A stretch of DNA of 36,225 nt from Bigelowiella natans CCMP2755 (lineage: Eukaryota; Cercozoa; Chlorarachniophyceae), in contig ADNK01002180.1 of assembly GCA_000320545.1 (NCBI GenBank), positions 1-36,225 of the forward strand, in the 5' to 3' direction. Positions 10,945 through 22,447 of the stretch are shown in pieces; position 1 is the first letter of the stretch, and every line of letters begins with the position of its first letter. Made by a program: the position numbers and the translations under genes. The notes below the pieces were generated by a model, which was given only the letters and a program-made list of their open reading frames with translations, was not told the origin of the DNA and did no database searches.

Positions 10945-11543
10945 TTTCTTTGTGTTTGGCTGTGGCGGGTTGCATAGAACCGTAGCAGTCCTTCTCTTGA
11001 GTTTCCTGGGGCGTTATGGTGCTGGTGCGCGCGCACTCACCCCGGTTTTTTCCTTCCCCCGTTTCAGTTTGTTTTTCCATAACCTGCATCCGATACTGCG
11101 GCTGTTTGTTGTGCGTGCACGGCGTGTTTTTGGTCGCGAGGCGGAGACTCGCCGTAGCTTGCCTCTTCCCACGTCCACCGTAGCTAGCCGTTCTTTTTGC
11201 ATAATCGGAAGGGCACGTGACGGCACATCACTCTCTCCTTCTCCATCAACATTCCTAACCGGCCATTAGGTTCTCCAAGCTGCTCGCGCTGAAGCCCGTC
11301 GCGTGCACGTACTTCAAGCACAAAGGCATGATCCTCTCGGAGCGCGACTTCGGAAAGCAGTTTAAGAACAACGAAGTGCTGTCGTCGTCAGACGATGAGC
11401 CCTTTCTGGACCGGATGAAGAAACTCACCAAGTCGCTCGTGCACAACGCCAGCATCTGGTCACGCGCTGCCGGCCACGATCTGAGTACCCGCCGCGCGGT
11501 CACGATGCGCGATAAGATATCCCGACGCATCATCGATCGGTGA
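8836..11543 (+). CDS. PEBP-domain protein resembling mitochondrial ribosomal protein mL38 (MRPL38)
   Basis: Exons 8836-8887, 9047-9218, 9378-9418, 9596-9691, 9960-10166, 10359-10450, 10729-10760 and 11270-11543 join with matching phases (about 321 residues). An extra 5' exon ending at 8742 (IPGWKSYRDRSRM) is likely; the start codon is not resolved, and ATG 8860 is the first in frame. The PEBP core is clear: LYTLLLTDIDNPV, VHWAVTNIPGNN, then SYRRPMNLIDTHRMVFTLYE and LKPVACTYFKHKG. The lead-in FPIHVKYG followed by PIQLG resembles the segment before the PEBP domain in MRPL38, so a role in the large mitochondrial ribosomal subunit is inferred. A cytosolic PEBP is the alternative. Introns are longer than elsewhere and contain CT, GT, GAA and AT microsatellites. 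The C-terminus is basic and extended beyond a minimal PEBP. Confidence 0.7.
9704..9742. repeat. (GAA)n microsatellite
   Basis: Trinucleotide run just after a predicted donor at 9692, within an intron of the PEBP-domain gene. Confidence 0.9.
9851..9930. repeat. (AT)n microsatellite with ACAT interruptions
   Basis: Same intron of the PEBP-domain gene, upstream of the acceptor at 9959. It produces a spurious isoleucine/tyrosine frame. Confidence 0.95.
10246..10336. repeat. (GT)n/(GA)n microsatellite
   Basis: Compound dinucleotide repeat within the intron 10167-10358 of the PEBP-domain gene. Confidence 0.95.
10514..10548. repeat. (CT)n microsatellite
   Basis: Lies in intron 10451-10728. A second, shorter CT tract at 10702-10726 directly forms the polypyrimidine tract of the acceptor. 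Confidence 0.9.
10893..10946. repeat. (CT)n/(GT)n microsatellite
   Basis: Compound repeat in the 509-nt last intron (10761-11269) of the PEBP-domain gene. Confidence 0.9.
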
Positions 11544-12097
11544 CCTCGATGTGTGGAAGTGACGGAAGCCACTGCACGTTGCTGATTAAATTGAGTTAAC
11601 AATGCAATGTGTTTGTCTTAGTTTCATTACGCAAATTGTCTGTGTGACGGTCGTCGTATACGTAGTGTAGTTAGCCCAATGCTTGTCTAGATAGAGGTCT
11701 GAGTGTGGCGCATTAGCTGCGCCGATGCCAGGCATATGCGCATATTCCAGATCTCCCTTGCTATTAACCGTACCAGCGATGATGATGGCATTCGCAACTT
11801 TAATAATGTGTAGCTAGCAGCGGGTGGCTCATGTGCGCATGTCTGTACTGCTGTTTGTTTTGATTTAAAACTAGATAGGTTATATATGCTAGTATCAACT
11901 CTATGTAGACACAGTCTGCTCCAATAAAACTCGTCAGGGGGCGTGCTCCATTGTGCCACGATGTGCAAGCACGCGCGCGCGCTTCTACATCCCATCTGAT
12001 CTGTACGGCGTTACGATGCAACGTGACTGCGGCTATGCCGCCGGGAGCGCGCATTAGATTGGTGATGAAGCAATGCACTATCTTTGCACAGAAAGGT

Positions 12098-12138
<41 letters not shown>

Positions 12139-12193
12139 ACACACGCATGCCAAAATCGTCCGAAAGCGTTGCACAGCTGTATCTAGCTGTAAT
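11544..12193. other. Intergenic between convergent genes
   Basis: Spacer between the 3' ends of the PEBP-domain gene and the kinase gene. It contains a CA repeat at 12101-12136. No exon-like frame stands out. Confidence 0.5.
12101..12136. repeat. (CA)n microsatellite
   Basis: Uninterrupted CA run in the convergent intergenic spacer. Confidence 0.95.
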
Positions 12194-14680
12194 TTATGCA
12201 TAGGAGTGATGATGGCCCTCACCACTCAGATCTACAACACGATCATTATTTCTACCACCACCAGACACCATAGCCTGAGCAGCTACTTCATCATAATCCC
12301 CGTTACTACCCAGCTTGCTACTCTCCGGTGCGCGTTCCTCCTCCTTCCCCTTTCGCTCCGAGGCAGTCGTAGTAATATCTCCAGGCCCTTCATCGCTGCC
12401 GTCTTTACTGCAGCTCCTCAGAGAAGATGAAGAAGATTTAAGATGCGGTGAGGGCGATACTGCTATGGAACGAGTCGCCGTAGGAGGACTAGCAGCAGTG
12501 CTTTTAATCGAAATCCCACGCTTCTCCTCGAGCTTTTGCTGCTGCTGCTGCTGCTCCTTTTGGAGGGTTTGAGGGGGGGGCAAGAGGTAGTACACCAGCG
12601 AGAAGACACGTGTAATAAACGGATGGCAAAACGCCTCCTGAGGCCCCATTCGCGCCTCCGGGTCATAGCACAAGAGCCTCTGGATAAAATCCACCAGGTT
12701 CCCTGCGTCCGGGTGCTGCGACAAGCCTCCGCCGCCCAGCATCACCTTGGCGAGCTTCCCCCGCCTCTGCTCGCCGGTCTTGGGAATGAGGCTCGCGATC
12801 TCCGGGTGCTGGCTCACCGCGCGGCCGAAGTGGTAGTCGAGGGGCTCGTAGAAGCGGCCTGCTTTGAACAGGCCCTTGGGCGGGATGCCGAGCAGGTTGA
12901 TCATCGCGAAGAGGAGCTCGTGCGGCTTTCCCTGCGGGGTTTTGAAGAGCGGCTTCCCGGAGAGCAGCTCGGCCAGGATGCAGCCCAGCGACCACAGGTC
13001 GATGGCGGGACCGAACGGCACGCCAAACAGCACTTCCGGGGCTCTATATGTCGGCGTCTGCACGTCGAACGTGTCGTAGTATTGCGCCACGTGATCCAAG
13101 GCCATCGCGTTCCCGACGTCCACGAGCTTCACGCCGCCGATGCCGCACTCGCCGCGGTCGCCGTCGCCTCCGTAGCCTCTCCCCCTTCCGCCCCCTTGGC
13201 CTGGTTTTGGGTGGGGAGGAATCATTCATGCCGGTCAGTTAGTTATGGTCATAGTCATCTTCTCCTCCCCCGTCACGCTCTCTCCTGTGCTATGAGGCTT
13301 GCCAGAAATACGAGGGCCAAAAGAGCGTGGATCATAGTTGCGTGTGTGCATGTGTGCGCGCGCGCGTGCGTGTGTGTGCTGTATGCGGTTCTCTTCTTCG
13401 CTGTAAAAAATCGAGGCATGATTGCAGTTCCATCCTCCATTGCTTCCCCTTCCCCCTTGCTGCTGCTGCTGCTGCTGCTCACCCCTTCGTCTCCGGTCTC
13501 CCTCCTCTTCCGCCTTCGACCCTGTCCTGACCTCCGTACGGCAAATATTCTCAGGTTTCAGATCCGCGTGGATCATCTTAGCATGGTTGTGCAGAAAGGC
13601 CAGTCCTGCTAGAGCATCCATTGCCACCCGTCGTATCGTGCTGATGCTCCCCGCGCCGCGATTTTCTCTCGCGTCTCTCCCCTCTCTCTCTTCCTGCTTC
13701 GCCCTTAGTCTGCCAATGCCACTGCTACGGCTATCATCGCATCGCTGCCGCCTGAGGCTGGTGATGCTGGGCCCCAGAAGCTCCATGATTATGCAAACGT
13801 GCGCGTGGAATCGGAAGGCTGTGTGCCATCGTACAACCTTGCTCAGCCCGTCGGGGTCCAGCTTGGAGAGTCTGCGGAGAACGTTCGACTCCTGCACCCC
13901 GATTCGAGAGAACCGAGCATTCATGACCTTTAAGGCGAACTCCTTTCTTTCGTGGCTATGGCGCTGCTCCCTCTTCCGGGGATACTTTCGGATCGCGATT
14001 TCTTCGTCTCCTCGGCCTGTCTGATCCAGGCTTCGTTTACGCGGCATTCTTCCTCGCTCCGCTGAGAGGTTGTTATTCTTTGCAACTGTGTAAGGGTCTT
14101 GAGTGCCCGTTCTTCTCTTGCTAGTCATATCGACTACTTCTTGCTCCTCCTTCTCCTCCCCCTCCTCCGATTTCACAGATGTCGTCATCTCGGTATCTCT
14201 TTCCCCAACAAATTCTGATAGTCCTTCCCCATTTCCTCCTTCCCCTTCTCCTTCTTCTTCGTCGCTTGCTTCTCCCACCTCCCCGTCTGCTTTGCTTCGC
14301 TCGACTTCGGTCGAAGACGAGGGAAGAATGGAGGATGAGGACGAGCCGAGTTTATATCGCTTCTTCATGCCCTTCCACAGTTTCGATCGCGGGTTAAATG
14401 GCGCTCGCCCCGGATGATTATCTTCGGAACATTCGCGACGCTGATCATGGACTTCCCCTTGAGGGTGATCCCCCCCCTTCTCTGCTGTTGACTTCTGGTC
14501 TAAGTTCGGACCCAGATCTGTAACTAGGAGGACCTGCGCGAATCTGGATTGTGCGATCAGCCTCTCGATTCGATATCTCCCATTTAGCAAAGGGAATTCC
14601 GAATCTAGAGCAAGGAATCCGTCCTGGCGAGTGTAGGATGACGAAGACGAGGACGAGGACGAGGACGAGGATGGGGACAT
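12194..14680 (-). CDS. CMGC-type protein kinase with divergent ATP loop, 2 exons
   Basis: Exons 14680-13540 and 13200-12194 join in phase 1 and give 715 residues. The kinase domain starts near residue 35 (YRIERLIAQSRFAQVLL). A charged, serine-rich insert of about 190 residues then separates it from the beta-3 lysine (FALKVMN, K251). E264 is a likely alpha-C glutamate. The catalytic loop is MIHADLKPEN (D373). The magnesium motif is LVDVGNA (D408), so DFG is replaced by DVG. The activation segment and P+1 loop (DVQTPTYRAPEVLFG) and IDLWSLGCILAEL place it among CMGC kinases, near DYRK/HIPK/PRP4. The expected glycine-rich loop has no glycine. Catalytic K, E, D and D remain, so activity is possible. 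Low-complexity tails (poly-Ser at the N-terminus, poly-Gln and acidic at the C-terminus) probably bind partners. The ATG at 14680 is the only one fitting the fold. The upstream region is shared with the Ppx/GppA-like gene. Confidence 0.85.
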
Positions 14681-15028
14681 TGTTTGGGGTCAGCACGAAT
14701 CGTGCTGTGAATAGAATGTCCAAAATAAGATATTATCGTGTTCAAACAGTTTCGGGAATATTGTAGAATTCATCTGATTTATGAATTACTTTGATGCTAA
14801 TGATATGTCGCAAAGATAAAATAGGCGGGTTATTGCTTTACTTGGGATCCATTTAACCTCCGATTAATACAATGTGACAGGTAATTCCATTTGTCTCAAG
14901 GAATAAAGGCACTATATTTCTTAACATTTTCTTGGTTTAAGATAAATGTTCGATGTTTTTATTTCCACGCACGACAACACCTCACAACAGACACAACTGA
15001 TCGCATCGCAAGGCGACGATCGAGCGTG
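14681..15028. promoter_or_regulatory. Divergent promoter region between kinase and Ppx/GppA-like genes
   Basis: A 348-bp A+T-richer spacer separates the two divergent ATGs. I see no TATA box or repeat strong enough to assign. Its position makes a bidirectional promoter likely. Confidence 0.35.
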
Positions 15029-16715
15029 ATGGCAACGCGGGCCTTCTGCGTGACGTGCGGGGGGGTGGCCGCCATCTCTCTGCTCCTATGGAGGCTAAGC
15101 AACAAGGTTGTGGTTGCGAAGGGGCGTGGGCGACGGCAGAACCTCGCACATTACTTACGATTTTGTGCTTGAATAGGCGTTAAGATCGCAGAATCGGCAG
15201 CGGAAAATCGTGGTCCGGGCTGGGTTTGACGTGGGATCAGGGGCCACGAAAATGGAGGTGGCCAGTTTTGATGCCCTGACCCAGGAACCTCAGAAAGTGC
15301 TATTCTCCGAGCAAGAAGAGGTGTAGTAGGCGAGCATGCAAGGAGGGGGAGAGAGTGTGTTTGGGAATTGTCGCATCCTGGCTCTAACGACGGAAAAATC
15401 ACTGCAGGCCCTTTTCAGCCACGATCTAGCAAGCAACGGAGGCGAGAAGCTCAGCCCTGCAATGCAAGAGTAACATGTCACTGCAGTACGAGAGCGCATT
15501 GGTTGACTTGGGCGATGTGGTTTTCACTGTATGCAGAGAAGGCATGAGGATCCTCTCCAAGTTTCGGAAAATTGCCTCGGGCCATGGATGCTCTGCTGAT
15601 GACATGCGTGGTATTGCGACCGCTGTATTTCGAAAGGCGAAAAACGGTGGCGAGTTTCTGCAGAGAATCCGAGACGAGCTTGGGATCATGCTAAGATGCA
15701 TAGATCAGAAATTGGAAGGCAAGATCGGGTAATTAAATAGAGACGGGAGGAGTCATTCCCGCGCGGTATTAAGAGGGAGACTGAATGCAAATGGGCAATA
15801 TGTCTCAACGAATACGAATCATCTCCACCTACAGTTTTGAGATTCCACCCAACATCAGATACATGACAGGACGGGCGTATGCGAAAGCAGGGTCTAACGT
15901 AATTGTATGGGTAACAGCCGCTTCATTAGTCGTTGTATTCACGTTTTATTATTTTCGAACCAAACCGTCTGTGGCATCCTATACGTCAGGATTCTGGAGG
16001 AGGCAGCTTTCAAATTACAGGCGAATTGAAATCTGGTTATGTCGCTTACTACATATACGCATAGAATACAGAAGAAACTCCTTCAATCTGCAGCATTAAC
16101 TCGCTAGTTCCAACACACGTTATTCCTACCGCGCCGCTGCTGCCACTACTACCACCACCACCGCCACCACCACTACTACTACTCCTAAGACTACTACTTC
16201 TTTACTGACTAATTGCTACATATTGCTACTTCACTGATTAGGCGACGTGGAGATGTTCGGCGGAGCGCTGGGATCCTCCGTCGTGACGGAAATGGCCGTC
16301 AAGCTGCAGGGCAAATCGTTTACCAAGGTCAAATCGCCCAACCCCATGTCCCTACCCGACATCGAGAGCCTTCAGAAGGCTATACTCAGCGTGGTCTCGA
16401 GCATTCCTCGCCCCGCATGGCTTGCAGAAGCCATCGGGAGCGGGGCCGAGGTGATCGCCATTGGGGGGGCAACCTGTGCATTCCGCATGTGCGAGATGGC
16501 GACAGGTGGGCAAAAGCCCTTCACGCTTCCTCGCCTGGAGGCTGCAATAAAAGAGCTCAAGATGAGATCTGATGCCGAGCTCGAGCAGCTTGGATATCCG
16601 CAGGAAACGATGGTGAGTGCGAGCATGAATGCTGTTTTTCAGTTGTGAGGTCGTCGGCGGTGTTGATCGCGAGCGGTGGAGCGGCAGTAGAATCGACACA
16701 AGATTTCATACAAAA

Positions 16716-16774
<59 letters not shown>

Positions 16775-16976
16775 TTGTTGCCTGGTTTGAGCATCCTGTT
16801 TGGTCCTCGTCGTCGCTGTCGTCTTTGCGATTTACATACCGCAGCTTTTGCCGAAGTTAGTCCTCATTGCCTCAGTAATGAAGGCGCTAGGCTTTAAGTC
16901 GGTCCGCTACGAATACACAAATGGGTCTACGCGGGGAACCCTCGCGACAAAGGAGCTTTGGAAGGGGGAGTGGTGA
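15029..16976 (+). CDS. Ppx/GppA-family phosphatase (exopolyphosphatase-like), membrane-anchored, 7 exons
   Basis: Predicted exons are 15029-15106, 15192-15320, 15408-15469, 15537-15728, 15835-15910, about 16253-16612 and 16845-16976, giving about 342 residues. The N-terminus has one hydrophobic helix (VAAISLLLWRL), either a signal anchor or a targeting sequence. The ASKHA-type signatures of Ppx/GppA follow: RAGFDVGSGATKMEVA (phosphate loop 1), GIATAVFRKAKNG, then GGALGSS (loop 2) and EVIAIGGATCAF. The C-terminus PKLVLIASVMKALGF fits the family. Known members remove terminal phosphate from polyphosphate or hydrolyse pppGpp; the substrate here is not readable. The junction before exon 6 is the least certain: an acceptor at 16241 would instead add GDVE before MFGGALGSS. 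The last intron carries an AT microsatellite. Confidence 0.75.
16719..16772. repeat. (AT)n microsatellite
   Basis: Pure AT run in the last intron of the Ppx/GppA-like gene. Confidence 0.97.
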
Positions 16977-17798
16977 ATGCAATTAATGCATACACGAGAC
17001 ACTGGCATGCCCGCCCATTCTGGTGCGTAATGCTGTTGATGAGGGGCTTCCATTTGCTAGGACTAGTACAGCACACGCACGTCTAGAGGCAGAAACTGCA
17101 GACCGCGCTCGTATAGGTTGCCGGATATTATTTTGTTGTCAACCTCATCATGCTATGTCATAGTCATAGCATTGTTACGTGTCGTGCTGTTACTAGATTA
17201 CTCGGTCTATCATGCAGCCGTGCTTCTAGTCGAAGTCGAATCGACTGCTCCTTGTGACTGCATTTGCTGTGACTGCGTCAATGCGGTACGATGCGGTGTT
17301 AGGCGTTGATCCAGCGCTGTGCATGATGAGATGAATATCAGCTCGATCATGGCTAGATTTTGTCGTCTAGTTGGAGCAAGGCGCGCGCGTGTGTGTGTGC
17401 GTACGCATGGCATCGCACGACTGCATCCTCGTAATCAATTTTTTGACTTGTTAATCACATGAAGAAAACTTTAACTGCACGTTGTGAGACGCTTATACGC
17501 TTGCGCAATGCGGTTGCGCCACAGCTCGATGCGTGCATGTGCTAGAGGTGCCATGTGTGCATGGAAGCGCCGAATGACGCACAATAAATGATGCCAATGC
17601 ACACATTGAAAGTGCAGAGCGTGCGCGTAGCACAGCACTTAGCTATACATATGACAACTCACACGTGTTGAAATTGTCAATTTCCAAGGCTAAATTTTTT
17701 GCAGTTGCTAAATGACAAATATTTACATGTACACTATTTGTTTACACATATTAATAAATAAATATCTCTCTCCCCCCTCCCCCCTCCCCTCCTCTTCT

Positions 17799-17862
<64 letters not shown>

Positions 17863-17924
17863 TTATATACATTGCACAGATAGCACAGCACATCTTGCAC
17901 ATTTCTCTGAGATTCCAGGGCCTG
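16977..17924. other. Intergenic, microsatellites and CTAG-containing unique sequence
   Basis: Spacer between convergent genes. The first half is unique sequence with several CTAG and GCATG words. The end near the WD40 gene holds a CT/TA compound microsatellite. No exon-like frame is evident. Confidence 0.5.
17799..17858. repeat. (CT)n/(TA)n microsatellite
   Basis: Compound dinucleotide repeat downstream of the WD40 gene stop at 17925. Confidence 0.95.
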
Positions 17925-19947
17925 TCATCTCCACGCAGAATTATTGATACCGCCGCCCTTTCTTTTCGTTCGTGACCACCCCACCCGTTGACCGCTGCTC
18001 CGCATAGAGTTGTGAAACGACCTAACAAGTTCCGCCACGGGCTGCTCTACGAAGTCGTCGCTACTACTTGTCTTGGAGAAGAGACGTGTCTGTGGTTGGT
18101 GGTTGTGGTGGCGCTGCTGCACGTGCTGCGAGGTCAGCAGCTTTCGCGGCCTCAAAGACAGTTTTGGACTGGTAATCGAGCGTTCGGCGTGCCAGTATAC
18201 CCTCGTCCGGGGAGAAAGCGCCAGCGAGCCGTTATCCCGTTTTGTCATTTTCACGGTGCTCGCAGTCCTTGGCGTGGGTGGAAGCACGTGCGCGGCGTCC
18301 CAGTCGCTGGACGGGGAGCGCACGACAAGGGCGTCCTCCTCGTTGGCGCCGGCGCCGCTGTCGCTCTGGCTGAGGCGGTATATCTCCTCCTGGGAGACCT
18401 TCCAGAAGCCGACCGTTCCATCCGCCGCCCCGCTCGCAATGATGCCGTTGCCCAGCGAGACGAGGGAGAGGACGGAAGCGTGGTGGTCGCGTATCTTCAT
18501 CACGCACTCACCTGTGCCTACTGACCAGACCCTCACGGTGTGATCTCGCGAGCACGACGCGATGATATCGTCAGTGATGCGGCAGATCTTCCAAACGCTG
18601 TCTGTATGGCCGACAAGGGTCCGAACACACCGCCCTGAGGTGACGGACCACAACCGTATCTCGCTGTCCTTCCCCGCGCTTGCAATCAGGTCTTTGCCGA
18701 CACGAATGACGCAGAAGATATTGTCCGTGTGCCCCGCGAGCTTGCGCAAGCACTCCCCGTTCGCCGTGTCGATGATCCGCACCTTTTGGTCCCAAGACCC
18801 GGATATGAGAAGGCCGCGCCCAAGGTTCGCAATGGAAGAGACGAAGTTCCCGTGCAGCTTGCAGGTTGACACCATTTCTCCGTTGGACGGCGACCACAAA
18901 ATGACGCTCCTGTCTCGCGAACAGGATGCTAGCAGATCGTTCCCGCACACCGCCAAGTCGACGACGGGCGCGCGGTGGCCGCGAAGTGTGTGCTTGCACA
19001 ACCCGGTGTTCAGGTTGTAAATGCGAATTGAGTTGTCGCAGGATCCAGTCGCAACGGTGACATTGTTTACTGCCACCATACACCAGACCCAGCTGGTGTG
19101 GCCTTCTAGAACCTTTTCGCACTCGCCCGTGCTTAAATTCCATATGCGCGTGGTCTTGTCCCAGCTGCACGAGGCGATAAAATCGCCGACACGACATAGC
19201 CCCGAGACTGTGTGACGTATAGGTGTGAAGTATCGGTCATATTTTGTGGACACTTGCATTGTAGCTCTGTGTGCGTGTGCGTGTGTGCGTGTGTGCGGTG
19301 CGGAGGTACTTGGCTGATGACTCTTTTATTGTGGTATTACCATGGCCTTCGTGGCCTTGAAGCTGCAAAACGAGCTCCCGTGTCTGAGCATTCCATACCC
19401 TGACCGTGTTATCCCATGCGCCAGTAGCCAAGAGATGATCATTGACCATGCACATGCAGTGGACGTCGCCTTTGTGGCCCTTTATAATCAAGCCGTGTTG
19501 GCACTTGCGCCCCCTGCTCGTAGAAATCATACCGTTTTCGTGCGTCCCCTTAACATCCCCTTCTTCTGCATCTCCGCCTTTTTCATCCTTGCTTTCCTGT
19601 GCTGCGGTCTTTGAGACAACATCAGCTACCGGCAATGGGGGTTGGTCGTGAGGAGAGGAGGTTAGCTTGGCATCATTGATCCTTCCCTTTTCAGGCAGGA
19701 CTAGCATCTGGGCCACAGAATTTAGTTTTGCCTCTAACTCCCGAATTCGCCTCTGCATTGCTTGGTTCTCAGCGGTCTTCTTCCCTAGCTCCAACCGCAA
19801 GGCCTTATTCTCTGTGCAAACTCTCTCGAGACATTGTTGCAACCCAGAAAGGTGCTGGAAGGCGTCGAGAGAGGCCCGGCTCGATCTTGTGACCTCAGCC
19901 GCCAGGGACGTCGAACCGGACACGGGACGGGGCGGGGTCGTAGCCAT
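17925..19947 (-). CDS. Coiled-coil WD40-repeat protein, 2 exons
   Basis: Exons 19947-19341 and 19264-17925 join in phase 1 (acceptor CACAGAG) and give 648 residues. Residues about 30-80 form a leucine/glutamate heptad segment (LQQCLERVCTENKALRLELG, then MQRRIRELEAKLN), a probable coiled coil for dimerisation. A charged linker follows. Eight WD40 units come next, beginning GHKGDVHCMCMVNDHLLATG and ending SGAADGTVGFWKVS; typical pairs include SCSWDKTTRIW, TGSCDNSIRIY and SAGKDSEIRLW. This suggests a seven- or eight-bladed propeller acting as a scaffold. The C-terminal 150 residues are serine/arginine-rich and disordered. There is no F-box or RING, so I do not assign an E3 role. The unit layout resembles TRAF7- or FBXW7-type propellers in general only. 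Confidence 0.88.
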
Positions 19948-20893
19948 GGAATTGAAACGGGATGAGAGTTACAAAATGTAGATTTATTTTAGATAAATTC
20001 GGCTATGTTCGTGTTCCAATTTTGAATGAGTCTGACAATTGTTCTTCGACAGCATCCCGATCTTTTCAGGAAGGTGATCACACCGGAACTATGCCGATAT
20101 TTTGGTTCCAACCTGATCCAACCTGTTCCAACCAACAAGCGCATCCGAAGAAATCGGCTGAGCGTATGATGTCTGCGGCAACTTAAATATTCTGTCGTTG
20201 TTGGCAAAACCTGTCCCATTCGATGCAGGGGAACGATAAATTGATTTTGGAAGATTCGCCCAGTTAAAAAGCGCATGAGACCAGGCCATACTGATATTCG
20301 TCTCCGTATTTTGGATATATTGGTTTGAGACTTCAATATTTGTTGTCGTATTATATATTTTAAATATATTTTATTCAAAACTATTCATTTCATCCTCCTT
20401 TGGCCATCTTACGCACCTTGCCCTCCACCTCGGCTTGTAGCGGTTTCAAAGTAATAATTCGCATTAGAGTCTATAAAATAAGTGATAAATTTTAATTGAG
20501 ACAAGAATATTGGGATGTCGTTTTTCATATTATAAGGGCCATCTTCGGAATCGACTTATTTGTTACGCGGAAAAAACTCTTAAAAAACTCTCTGTGGCGG
20601 CGCTCCAGAGCCCAAGCTTCATCTCCCTTTTAAGAACTCTAAGCAGGAAGCGAGAAGGAGTCCTTTTCATATAGGGGCACTAGATCAAAATACACCATGG
20701 TAATATAAACATCGCAATTTTCGTGGGGTGGTGTCAGAAGCATGTATCCATCAACTAACAAGCGTGCTGCGTTTATGAGCCACGGAGTTCGGTCAAATGT
20801 TAAAAAAACTGCGCGTAACGTGGAATGTGTGAAGTATACATAATGCAATTAAAAGAGGAGGGTTGCTGTCTTTCCGAATATATTTCCGTCGCA
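19948..20893. other. Intergenic spacer upstream of WD40 and SmB genes
   Basis: Moderately A+T-rich spacer between divergent genes, so it should contain both promoters. I see no convincing coding exon or repeat. The first SmB exon may lie at its right end. Confidence 0.4.
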
Positions 20894-20962
20894 TGATGGA
20901 CCTGGGTTTTGGGTGGAATATTCTAGTGGACAATGATACTCACCACTTTCAACCATCCTTAG

Positions 20963-21773
20963 AGTTCCAAGGGCGGTAAGATGCTCCAGTATGTTAACTG
21001 GAAGATGAAGGTATCTATCCAAGACACAAGGACTCTTGTGGGAACCTTCATGGCTTTCGATAAACACATGAATATCGTGCTGGGAGACTGCGAGGAATAT
21101 CGCGTTGTGAAGAGCAAGAAATGTAATACTCCGAGAATAATATTGACTAAATTTATTGCCCCTTTTTGGACTGCTTTGTTTCATCTCACCTGCATATAAA
21201 AACAATTGTTTAAAGAGTATACGGTGTGTGAGGGGGGGGAGAGGGATCTGTCGTTTCACCTACACATGGAACCGCAAATGATGACGCCGAGAGCGAGAGT
21301 CGAAATACCAAGATTCACTTTCTCTGTTTTGGTCTCCCAGCTTCCGAGATGAAAGAGGAGAAGCGCAGCTTAGGCCTGGTCCTCCTTCGTGGTGAAAATG
21401 TGATCTCCATGTCTGCCGAAGCTCCCCCTGCACCCAAGCCAAAGTCAGCTTCTGCAGGACCTGGAGGCCCAGGTATGGGGCGTGCTGCAGGACGTGGTAT
21501 CCCCTCATCTGCAATGGCGGGCGGTCCAAGCGGCCTGAGCGGCCCTGTCAGAGGTGTTGGAGGTCCTGGCGCCGCAGCTATGATGCCCCAGTCCAGTGGT
21601 CGCGGAATGCTCTCCGCGCCTCCAATGAGCTTCCCAGGAAGAGGGCGAGCCGCACCAATGATGCCACCACCACCTGGGGGACCTGGCGGACCACCGATGA
21701 TGGGAAGGTCATTCAAAATGCTTGTGAGGCAGCAGTGTGCTTGTATAATGTGTTTTATATATAAATATATATA

Positions 21774-21807
<34 letters not shown>

Positions 21808-22156
21808 CACATGTTCTGCTACCCCCAAAAGGGAAGTGAGAAATAGAGAGGGTTAGCCCCCCCACCCTCTTTCTTCTCCTTTTGTGACATACATGTGCGC
21901 ACTCGCATCCTATCGGAATTCATCGACTGATATTTTCTCTCGATCTCCCACAAATCTCAGGGGATTCATGGGTAGAGGCATGCCGCCGCCAATGATGGGG
22001 CGAGGAATGCCGCCAATGATGGGTAGGGGCATGCCGCCATTTGGACGCGGGCCACCAATGATGGGCCGGGGCATGCCACCAGGAAGAGGTATGCCAGGGA
22101 GAGGCATGCCACCGGGGAGAGGCGGGCCTCCAGGCAGGGGCGGACCTCCTATGTAA
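20963..22156 (+). CDS. SNRPB: Small nuclear ribonucleoprotein-associated protein B (Sm B/B')
   Basis: Exons 20963-21122, 21341-21707 and 21961-22156 join in phases 1 and 2. The Sm fold is clear: [40 protein letters not shown] (Sm motif 1) and [19 protein letters not shown] (Sm motif 2 with RGEN). It is followed by the SmB-typical [13 protein letters not shown] and GPVRGVGG segments. The tail is methionine/glycine/proline-rich with repeated RGMPP and GRGGPP, matching the RG-rich SmB tail that is often arginine-methylated. SmB sits in the heptameric ring on U1, U2, U4 and U5 snRNAs. Residues SSKGGK match the segment before the human KMLQ, so this exon begins at an acceptor near 20962 and a short first exon lies upstream. 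A tentative one is ATG 20894 (MMDLGFG) with a 50-nt intron. The second intron holds a TA microsatellite. Confidence 0.93.
21761..21804. repeat. (TA)n microsatellite
   Basis: AT-rich dinucleotide tract inside the second intron of the SmB gene. Confidence 0.9.
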
Positions 22157-22374
22157 GAAGCATATATAACATGGGGAAGGCTGTAGAAGTAGGAAAGTAG
22201 AGGAGATAGTGTGTTGCTCTGAAAACTCTATGTAGTGATAGTAAGACGGTGGGGTTCCAAGATGGAATTCGCATTTATTGTCCCAATGGTTGTCGCAGAG
22301 ACAGTTAGCCACAGCATATAAAATATAAGTCACAGCACATACAATATTGTATTTTAATCAAACGGTAAAAATAT

Positions 22375-22378
22375 GTGC

Positions 22379-22447
<69 letters not shown>

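Noticed and set aside
12536-13612. Long plus-strand open frame of 358 codons
   Set aside because: It is antisense to the kinase; the minus-strand frame has the clear kinase motifs and the plus frame shows none.
15470-15536. In-frame stop and frame change in the Ppx/GppA-like gene, or a 25-nt mini-intron
   Set aside because: A 67-nt intron with a pyrimidine-rich acceptor (TTTTCACTGTATGCAG) joins the exons in phase and keeps family-like sequence.
18571-19197. Long alternative-frame open frames across the WD40 gene
   Set aside because: They are shadows of a G+C-biased repeat-coding exon; only one frame shows WD units.
21315-22333. Glycine/proline-rich minus-strand frames
   Set aside because: They are antisense to the Gly/Met/Pro-rich SmB tail.
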